DNA from: Priapulus caudatus
Taxonomy: Eukaryota > Priapulida > Priapulimorpha > Priapulimorphida > Priapulidae
DNA: 21,818 nucleotides
Direction of reading: 5' to 3'
NCBI RefSeq assembly: GCF_000485595.1
Contig: NW_014578467.1
Location: 1-21,818 of the forward strand
Part shown: one piece after another, positions 1-21,818 of the stretch
Position numbering within the stretch: the stretch's first letter is position 1
How the letters are laid out: every line of letters starts with the position of its first letter
Notes under the pieces: model-generated
Databases searched by the model: none
Told to the model about the DNA's origin: nothing
Seen by the model: the letters and a program-made list of their open reading frames with translations, nothing else
Program-made: the position numbers and the translations under genes

Positions 1-127
1 GCGCGCACCTTTCGGGGAGCGAAACATCTGACACCAAAAAGTTCGGCGAGCGAACTGCGCGCAGGGCTCGGCAGAGCAGAGGCCGACGCCGTTACAGTAG
101 TAGGTGAACTAGTATAGGTAAACTTAC

Positions 128-192
128 CTGAAACTCTCTATTTCTGTTGCTTTATGATATTGGGGATAGGCTTTCTGTAAGATGTCTCCCAT
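128..192 (-). other. Candidate antisense coding exon, unrecognised
   Basis: On the minus strand an acceptor with a good pyrimidine run (TTGTTTTCCACCTACAG) is followed by 65 nt ending in CAG|GTAAGTTT, a near-ideal donor. Only one of the three frames is open: it begins with ATG and reads MGDILQKAYPQYHKATEIES then phase-2 AG. I do not recognise the peptide. A possible next exon (about 54 down to 9) would keep the frame open but is much weaker. It could belong to a gene leftward of the window, or be chance. Confidence 0.4.
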
Positions 193-243
193 CTGTAGGT
201 GGAAAACAATTATTATCTTGAAAACTATATAGATACTGACATT

Positions 244-247
<4 letters not shown>

Positions 248-288
<41 letters not shown>

Positions 289-289
289 N
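248..289. repeat. (TA)n microsatellite with undetermined base
   Basis: About 20 TA units end in the single N of the window at 289, followed by AT-rich sequence to ~380. The N marks an unresolved repeat length or a scaffold join. It accounts for the IYIYIY-type ORFs on both strands. Confidence 0.95.
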
Positions 290-574
290 GTCTCGGACAA
301 CCGGACAACGCTTATTTCGAGCACTGTATAAATATTATATATCTTCATATATATATAATATATATATTCTATATATATTATTATCATGGTGACACAGCAC
401 ACTCGCAGCGGCGAGTGCGAGAGCATTCGGCGTTAGTTTTTTCATAGGTTTTTATGAAGGAAAGTTGATATACATTGACGCAACACTGGAACTGTAATTG
501 AGGGGTACGGTAGTAGGGCCTATTTGTGAATGTGCGTTCATATTATTTTCAGTTTTTAGTGACTCTGTCCCAAG

Positions 575-842
575 TGCCTGTGCATGCTGGCTGCTGCGCT
601 GAACACTGACACATAAATATATAGCAGGTAGGAAAGCGTGCTGCCAAAATTCGCTCGACGCTCGCTTGATTTCATACAAATACAACACAAATATTCAACC
701 CTTCTACTCCATCTTTGTTTCTATTTGAAGAACATTGTTCACTTGTTATAAAAACACTGTTTGTGGCAGCTGTGTCACGCGAAATCACACAAAGCTTGAC
801 GAAATTCTCACGTTTGCTCCCGTTGCGCAGTTTATGTAAATA
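575..842 (+). repeat. Inverted repeat, left arm (~270 bp)
   Basis: The reverse complement of this arm matches 1021-1290 over essentially its whole length with scattered substitutions; shared blocks include CTTTGTGTGATTTCGCGTGA and TTTCCTACCTGCTATATATT. The 178-bp spacer between arms is unrelated. It is most likely a fold-back or MITE-like element, or two head-to-head copies of one short element. No coding capacity is evident. Confidence 0.92.
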
Positions 843-1020
843 TTTGTCGGAATCAGGAAATGCCCACTGGCGCTCTTCGTGACCTCATTGTTGCGCTGTA
901 ACGCTGCAACGATTTTGCAACGCTCTACTGGCGGCTTTGACGAGGCTCGTACGGGAGTTGGAAAGCAGCGTGGTAGTTTCCCAAAATGCAGTGCCCTGCC
1001 TATAGCTCTGTACTTGCAGC

Positions 1021-1290
1021 CATTTACATAAACTGCGCATCGAGAGCGAACACGAGAATTTCGTCAGGCTTTGTGTGATTTCGCGTGAGACAGCTTGGTT
1101 ACGAACACAGACAGTATGTTTTTATAACAAGTGAACACTGTTCTTCAAATAGAAACAAAGATGGAGTAGAATGGTTGAATATTTGCGTTGTATTCGTGTG
1201 AAATCAAGCGAGTGTCAAGCGAATTTTGGAAGCACGCTTTCCTACCTGCTATATATTTATGTGTCAGTGTGCAGCAGCTAGCGTGCGGCG
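1021..1290 (-). repeat. Inverted repeat, right arm (~270 bp)
   Basis: This is the partner of 575-842 in opposite orientation. Similarity fades outside ~575 and ~1290, and at the inner edge (TTTACATAAACTGCGCA) near 842 and 1021. I could not define a target-site duplication. Confidence 0.92.
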
Positions 1291-2443
1291 GCCAGCGTGT
1301 GACAGTGTGTTGCAGATGAGCATTTGGATGGCATTTACAGGAAATTGTCGGCAATAATAGGTGAAATAGAGTAGAGATATATTAACACTTCTTCACGTAA
1401 TGTTTACTCCTTTGTCGGAGAGATACGAAAACACGTTTGTTCGCTGCGGTGGCACTAGCTATCTCACTGATGCTGTTTAATACTATTACTGTATTAGACA
1501 GTACTCCTCCCCTAAATTGTTTAAATCTGACGATAAAAACTCTTCTACTGTTAGTCTACCATAGACAAGTGTTGATTTATTTTACGTTACAAACGTGTAT
1601 GACAGCTCGTTTACTGTTTCTGACCATGTGGCCCAAGCCTAGTTTGGCCAAATTTACGAAAGTGACGATATGGGGGTTTAAACGCTACTCTAAGCCCTAG
1701 CCCCTAGTTTAGCACCCCGATTAGTTTAGCACATATGCGAAAGCACATTTGTGGGATCCCAAACTATCATTGATCTGCACTTGACTCAGAACGTTTCAAT
1801 AATAAAATGATGGTAAATAAACCCGAAATGTATTTACTACCGAAGTCTTAATGTTTCTCTATTCTCTTTAGCTGGCCCTTTATCCAGTTATCAGGCGCTG
1901 GAAGAATATTGTCAAAATTATACAAATCTATAGGGCATAATTTATTGGTCAGTATGCAGGTGTGTTTGAAAACAATGGTGACGGTGAACCGTTAGAATGG
2001 TGATTTATATCACAACACTAGTATGTGCGTAGGGAATTTTCGGTAATCCTCATATAGACCATATTTACTAGGTTCCTAAGGTGAGACTGCCTGTTCACCC
2101 ATTACCTTGGGACCCTGGCACCCATTGTCAAAAACATTACAAATAGTTATGATATTGAAAATACCACAACCTTTGAAATGAAGTGTTATGCAAAAGTTTG
2201 AACCTTTTGGACTTGTGCAGGGGTTGCAATTAAGGTCAGTAAGCAACAGTTTTGCTGCCTACAATAGTTAATTTACTGCTTGTTCCCAATGGGGTTATTA
2301 GTAGTGGTAGTTTTAGATGGTTCTGGAATTAAGAAAATTATTGGTTCATCTATTGCATATTATATATATAGAATATTAAAAGAATGCCACTGCTGCAGGA
2401 ACAAGTAATTTCACAAAAAATATTACCTTAACAATGTCATCAG
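1291..2443. other. Intron sequence, no gene seen
   Basis: This is AT-rich unique sequence up to SNRPE exon 2. It was searched specifically for the missing SNRPE first exon (a frame ending MVQPI before a GT) and none was found. The 87-residue open frame at 1437-1700 has no recognisable features. Confidence 0.6.
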
Positions 2444-2470
2444 AACTTGATCTTCAGGTATCTTCAGAAC
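2444..2470 (+). CDS. SNRPE: SNRPE exon 2, 27-nt microexon
   Basis: This exon encodes only NLIFRYLQN. It is bounded by the acceptor ATCAG at 2439-2443 and the donor GTATGT at 2471. It cannot be extended upstream, because the frame meets TAA within 12 codons, and it is phase 0 at both ends. The nonapeptide is nearly invariant in Sm E proteins, so the call is firm despite the size. Confidence 0.93.
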
Positions 2471-4483
2471 GTATGTATTATTCTTGTTTATGTAAATTAA
2501 TATAATTTACAAATATTAAAATACCCTGTATGTTATGAGATGCTGTTCTGTTGCACATGGTATCAAGTCGGATAACGTTATACAGGTTATGCATGTGAAC
2601 TGATGTTTTTCATCTTTCCTTTTTGTCAGCGTTCAAAAATCCAGATCTGGCTCTATGAAAACGTTAATCTTCGGTTAGAGGGCTGCATTGTCGTAAGTAT
2701 TCTAGAGTATTTAAAGTAATTATTGCAAGTTTTCCAGTGTTTTCCCCACTTTCATGATACCTACCGTTATTGCTTGAGTAACAGCAATTGTCTAGAGTAA
2801 CGATAAAATGCCTTAGAACCTTCGTATTCACCAAATCATGCACAATTACAATTTTGCGTTCTGTTTTGTTTACCGTTGCCATCTCTCGGACTTTCTCGCA
2901 GTAGCCGCGAGACATCTATCAGTATCAGGGTGCAGTAATGCATGATACCGTCGCACCGTAGAAATCCGGTCAGAGTGTAAAGACAGAGGTTCATACTAGC
3001 GTAACAGCATTGTAGTACTAATACCGCGTAAAGTCTGTTATTAGAGAAGCTTGTGGATTACCAGTCAGATAGTAACAAAGTAATGACAATGACAGAAAGT
3101 GCTCTGAATTATTGACATAAACAATAAATAATATTTACCACACAGAATTGCACGCCCATTTGTTTTAGTTATGCACTTTGTTTGAAGGCGCCATTTGTAT
3201 TTTGGATAGGCGGCATACGATAATATTCGGAGCTGGTATGATGTGGTAAAATCCATTTTTCTATGCTATAACTGCATAAAATCTTAGTGTTTTTAATTTG
3301 GGTCTAATCAGTGATGTTTCTGCTGTCAGGTGAGTCTAAATTCAGCTATAATTAGTTTTTCGGCCAACTTCGTCATGACGTCATGACTGGCAGCAGGCAT
3401 CTCATGATACATTCGATTTTGGAGCCGAACGCTATGCGCATTGGGAATCTGTACGTCACAGGTCAACAGAAATTGTGCTCGAAATATCTCTGCTCGTCAC
3501 TTTGAAATTTTGTAACAGGTTATAATAGTTTAATACAGAGTATTGTGATACAAAGTCCCAGGATAGCGGAGAAAGGTTCGTGTTTAGAATAAACCCAGTT
3601 TGGAAGTTGTAGTCTCGAAAAACGCACCATAAAACCGCCCTGAGTGAATCACTCGTGGGGTGGGGGGGGCTCCTCCAAAGAAAAGAATAGGCTTGCGTTG
3701 TAACTCTTGTTGGGTTACATTATTGTATCTCACAATCCACTATTGGATTTACAATTACATGTTAATGCAAACCAGTACCATTACTATAAATTTGTACTAA
3801 TATTTCCTATGAGAGTCTGAAATGCATAGAAGTTGCAGAAAAGGTGTAGATTTTAATACCTTCTCATATGTTTGCGTACTGATCTGTTTTGATATCTGTT
3901 GCAAGGGTTTTGATGAGTACATGAATCTTGTGCTGGATGAGGCTGAAGAATACCACGTCAAAACAAAAACCAGAAAGCATCTCGGTAGGTTTTGTGAGTG
4001 TGTGCCTGCGTGTGGTGTCAGACTGGTTTTGTAGGTTACTCTGTATCACAGATTGTTATAGTTACACCATATATATATGCATATGCTTTCACCATTGAAT
4101 CTTGCGCCACGCGCATATGCTTTCATAGTTGCACAGACTATTCTTTCTTTCCTGTAGGTATTCATGTTTAAATTGTATTACATGTCATATAGTTCAACTG
4201 TCTTCTTTGATTTGGTTATGTAATGTTGCATTGTATCACAGATGCTCCTAGTTGGTTAGTGGCATAGGTGTTTAAAGTTTCCCTTTCGCACATGTTTGTA
4301 GTCACCCATTGTGTGGCTTTATACTCGTGTAGGAAATTGTGTGGTCTCCCATGTGGTCTCCTCACCCGAATTTGATGAGTACTATGTCACTTCCGATGTT
4401 TGTTTTCAGGACGTATTCTGCTAAAGGGAGACAACATCACACTCATTCAAGAAGTAGAACCAGGAGCCAGTGCTGGAACCTAG
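2444..4483 (+). CDS. SNRPE: SNRPE (Sm E), spliceosomal core protein, exons 2-5; first coding exon not in window
   Basis: Sm E is one of seven Sm proteins that form the ring around the Sm site of U1, U2, U4 and U5 snRNAs; it assembles with F and G in the cytoplasm and acts in nuclear splicing. Visible exons are 2444-2470, 2630-2692, 3906-3984 and 4410-4483, with donors GTATGT, GTAAGT and GTAGGT and CAG or AAG acceptors. Joined, they read without a stop for 80 residues to TAG at 4481-4483. Key blocks are NLIFRYLQN, then [15 protein letters not shown] (Sm1), [15 protein letters not shown] (Sm1 end) and [13 protein letters not shown] (Sm2, with the KGDN core). Human Sm E is 92 residues; the missing N-terminal ~16-18 residues (ending MVQPI in homologues) were sought in 1-2443 and not found, so exon 1 is probably upstream of the window. 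The C-terminal tail is slightly longer than in human. It is convergent with HEATR5B. Confidence 0.95.
2630..2692 (+). CDS. SNRPE: SNRPE exon 3 (Sm1 strands)
   Basis: The 21 codons begin [10 protein letters not shown] and end EGCIV. The acceptor is a good pyrimidine tract ending TTTTTGTCAG and the donor is GTAAGT. Both ends are phase 0. This is the first half of the Sm1 motif. Confidence 0.94.
2693..3905. other. SNRPE intron, no further gene seen
   Basis: This 1.2-kb intron is AT-rich, with a G-rich run at 3656-3670. Small open frames on the minus strand at 2664-2915 and 3065-3256 have no recognisable motifs, and the first overlaps an SNRPE exon. Confidence 0.6.
3906..3984 (+). CDS. SNRPE: SNRPE exon 4
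   Basis: It encodes [19 protein letters not shown] through RKHL plus the first base of the next Gly. The acceptor is TTGCAAG and the donor GTAGGT; it starts in phase 0 and ends in phase 1. Read on into the intron, the frame gives a spurious 70-residue ORF starting at 3822. Confidence 0.95.
3985..4409. other. SNRPE last intron
   Basis: Apart from two copies of a GCATATGCTTTCA block at ~4079 and ~4112, nothing structured is visible. Confidence 0.6.
4410..4483 (+). CDS. SNRPE: SNRPE last coding exon (Sm2 motif and stop)
   Basis: After the acceptor TGTTTTCAG the exon reads [17 protein letters not shown] followed by a short PGASAGT tail and TAG. KGDN is the Sm2 signature that contacts RNA in Sm proteins. 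The tail differs from the short human end (SVSN), as is usual in this family. Confidence 0.95.
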
Positions 4484-5017
4484 GTAGCACTAATCTCTGA
4501 GAGATGTCTATTACATGCAATTCTCAAATCACGTGTAAATTTTGTGGGGTCACAAACATGCTTAAAGTCCAAGAATCTGAAATCCGGGTAATTGATTATT
4601 AGACAAATCCTTCATCCCTTTATCATGGAGAACCGTATATGGTGGATGATAATCAGCAATTTTTATCAGGTACTCCATTATTTGGTCGAGTAGCATGGAA
4701 GTAAAACACTTGAGTACAATGTTAGACTATTTGAACAATTTTTATTGTTGTGGGCATTACCAAATTTTACTGGTAGAGTCAGTCTTGTGATACACATATG
4801 GCGTTATCTGTAGAAAAACGTTTACGATGGCTTCATTTCTACAATTTGTACGATTGGCTACAGTTTTCCCATATTGTTAGATATAATGTGAGTGAGGTTA
4901 AATTGTTTCAGTAGGACATTTAGTCTCGGATTTAACACTATCATTCCATTAATGTTCCTGAAAACCTAACAAACGATATCACTTCATCGTTCCTTGCTCG
5001 AAAACATCATGTTTTGT

Positions 5018-5023
5018 AATAAA
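5018..5023 (+). terminator. Candidate poly(A) signal of SNRPE
   Basis: The hexamer AATAAA lies about 535 nt after the SNRPE stop and is followed within ~20-40 nt by T-rich sequence (GATTTTGTCTGC then TTTTT), as expected of a downstream element. No stronger signal was seen closer to the stop. Cleavage near 5040 would give a ~560-nt 3' UTR. Confidence 0.5.
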
Positions 5024-6188
5024 ACTTGTAAAATTGATTTTGTCTGCTATTTTTATGAAGGTTATTTAACTTCTTTATACAAATTAGTAATGAAGGTAAC
5101 ATGACGTAATATTCAAAAATTTATATTTTATTATGTGAAAGAGACACAACTCGTGCACCACTACGAAATTGCATCGGTTTTTGATTACATTGGTTCTACT
5201 AGACATGTAGACATTCGCCAAACAATACACTAGCAACACTGATGAAATTTATTGAAATGTCAATTGTAAGAATGAAATGTGTTGGCAAGAGCTGAGTGTA
5301 ATCCAGAGGGCATTATGATGTGCTGTAAGGCAGGGTGATATGTGGTAGGTGATGTTTGATCTGTTAACAAGAATTCACCCTCATTGTAATTGTTCCAGTA
5401 TCTATTATTTAAAAAATGCATCGGTGTGTTTATGTGCCGTGCATTCCCACCGTTTATAAATTTAGAATGTAATTCAGCATTCACTAGCACACACACAAAT
5501 ACTATATGCGCACATGAATATAGTAAGTACGTCCCGAGCGCGAAAACCTTTCATATAAAAACTACCAGTTACATGGTGATAAACCAACGTACCATTTCTA
5601 CGATACATGAAAACATCGATGAGCGAGCACCATTGTTATGTGTGCCTGTGCACGAACAGCGAATACTGCTGATTGTGCAATAAATTACATCAAAAAGCTC
5701 ATCTCTTATGTTAATTTCTTACACGCTGTATACAAGAATGAATGAGGTATCATTTACACGTGTGTTCCGTGCGTTCGTGTTCACGTGTCCGTCCAGTATG
5801 ACACATCCATCCTCTGCATTCACAGGACCCTTCTCTTTAAGAATTCCTGGACCTGCCCAGGTTCACCATGTAATCCCTATCAATTCTAGGCGTTTCTTGT
5901 CTTCGTTTCTGTTTTATATTTTCCACTTCATTTTGTGCGTCACTCTTTTGAAGATCGAGGTTCACTATTGCCACTCATGGAAATCATACTGCGAAAGGCA
6001 TCCGCCTGTATTAACTTGTAAATATGAACTCTATATTACTCTAGGAATTTCTATTTTTATTAGACAACCATTTTATTTCACCTTTGAACCAATATCACTA
6101 CGTGGAAAGCAGTTTTCCATAAACATTGTTAACGAGTGTAACCTCGTTTCGTGTCACTGTAACATTCTCACTTGGCAACAACAATAGA

Positions 6189-6336
6189 CGTATTCACCGG
6201 TACGCAGTGCCGACTTTAAAACCAATTAAGACCGTGGTGGGCTCAACAACCCTTTATTACACTGCCCATACTACAGGTGCAAAGGTCATCTGATCAAGCA
6301 GATGTACGTAGGCCTGCTTTTTGTAAGCGTATTCAC
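6189..6336. repeat. Possible short insertion between 9-bp direct repeats
   Basis: CGTATTCAC occurs at 6189-6197 and again at 6328-6336, bracketing ~130 bp of moderate GC. This could be a target-site duplication around a short non-autonomous element, but there is no TIR or tail to confirm it. Confidence 0.25.
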
Positions 6337-7043
6337 TTGGAAATACATCGACAAAAGCCGTGAATAAACGGCAAATGTCTTAGTGAATTAAGTGTTTTAT
6401 TAACTCCAACACATTTATTTCCAAAAGTTCAGTGATCAGTGAGTGACATTGCGAAATTTCACCTTTTCATCATCAGTTATGCAACAGATGACTACCTGTA
6501 CAAGCATCTGTATCCCACATCCATGCACACACGCGCACATACTCACTCACTCATAACATTTTTACACTGTCATAACAAGTAAAAGCAACAGTTTAATAAT
6601 ATACATGATGGTCTCATTAAATATCCTCATAATGGTAACCAGGTTGATAGATTAGTATGTTTGATAACTGATATGAATATAACAATTAATAATTACCTAC
6701 CAAATGGAAAAGTGATGCAAAATAAAGTAAGAGGTTGGAAGCTTTCACCCCCATGGGGTCAGTTCGCCAGCAAAACTACTACAGCAGATGTTCAATTCTC
6801 AGAAAGAAATGTTAAAATATTCGGGCAATTGAACATGGCTCACTAACCATACCTGCTGTCGTATGCAGTTGTCATTCTTGGACTGCACTTAATTGGATAG
6901 TCCTGCCCTTTATAGGAAATATATTATTTCCTTGGTCGGTGTACTATGTCCAAATGTTACACACTGTTATACCAACTGCATGCTGAAAACGTAATATAGC
7001 AGTTCAGCGTCCCCGACTGGTTTCCTCTTTCACCTTGCATCTC

Positions 7044-7049
7044 TTTATT
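7044..7049 (-). terminator. Candidate poly(A) signal of HEATR5B
   Basis: AATAAA on the minus strand (TTTATT on plus) lies only 40 nt after the TAA stop and is followed by a G/T-containing stretch (GCAAGGTGAAAG). If used, the 3' UTR would be only ~60-70 nt; weaker or more distant copies exist at lower coordinates. Confidence 0.5.
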
Positions 7050-7088
7050 GTCAGAAAACAAAATCAAGCTCGTGTTTTGTATTTATAA

Positions 7089-21818
<14,730 letters not shown>

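Larger units (their letters stand above)
4484..7088. other. Convergent intergenic region and 3' UTRs
   Basis: It holds the two 3' UTRs and about 2 kb between them. There is no recognisable gene. One frame on the plus strand (5390-6187) is open apart from a single TAA at 5681-5683; its peptide is rich in F, H, C, S and T with one hydrophobic segment near FLSSFLFYIFHFILCVTLL, and resembles no family I know. Confidence 0.6.

Noticed and set aside
199-447. ORFs of repeating I-Y on both strands
   Set aside because: They are translations of the (TA)n microsatellite through the N.
452-1354. Two minus-strand ORFs of 78 and 69 residues
   Set aside because: They fall in opposite arms of the inverted repeat, so they cannot both be sense, and neither has a recognisable motif.
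5760-5821. Antisense C2H2 zinc-finger remnant suggested by an HTGRT-like peptide around 5760-5830 (minus)
   Set aside because: The C and H spacing does not fit the C2H2 pattern and stops interrupt the frame.

Overview
The window is animal nuclear DNA. Coding sequence is split into short exons with GT-AG introns, the introns are AT-rich and repeat-laden while the exons are GC-richer, and both recognisable genes are conserved eukaryotic proteins. No bacterial operon, viral gene or complete transposon is visible. The proteins look like those of a bilaterian invertebrate, probably with one HEATR5 gene; the phylum cannot be fixed from sequence alone.

Layout. Positions 1-4483 (+ strand) hold the 3' part of SNRPE, the spliceosomal core protein Sm E. 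Four exons are visible (2444-2470, 2630-2692, 3906-3984, 4410-4483). The first coding exon, for the N-terminal ~16-18 residues, was not found and probably lies left of position 1, which makes 1-2443 intron 1. That intron carries a (TA)n tract with an undetermined base, a large inverted repeat with ~270-bp arms (575-842 / 1021-1290), and one unexplained, well-formed antisense exon candidate at 128-192.

Positions 4484-7088 are the space between two convergent genes, with a likely poly(A) signal for each gene (5018-5023 +, 7044-7049 -) and one oddly open reading frame of unknown meaning (5390-6187).

Positions 7089-21818 (- strand) hold the 3' two thirds of a HEATR5B orthologue, a giant HEAT-repeat partner of the AP-1 clathrin adaptor. 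I reconstructed 25 exons. All 24 introns are GT-AG, the phases chain without a break, and the joined frame (4,376 nt) runs 1,457 residues from the window edge to a TAA stop, collinear with vertebrate HEATR5B throughout. The 5' end of the gene lies beyond position 21818. Two short aromatic-acidic motifs stand out: a DFADF box in an acidic linker and a DFSNF tail at the C-terminus. Both resemble AP-1 gamma-ear ligands.

The introns of HEATR5B contain many local tandem repeats (periods 11, 22, 26, 44 and 50 bp), a ~410-bp pyrimidine tract leading into an acceptor, CTG/CCG repeats abutting a donor, a splice-donor hairpin and a tRNA-like SINE head. Several repeat arrays begin at, or include, a 5' splice site. 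The two genes share no pathway beyond general housekeeping: SNRPE acts in pre-mRNA splicing, HEATR5B in trans-Golgi/endosome traffic.
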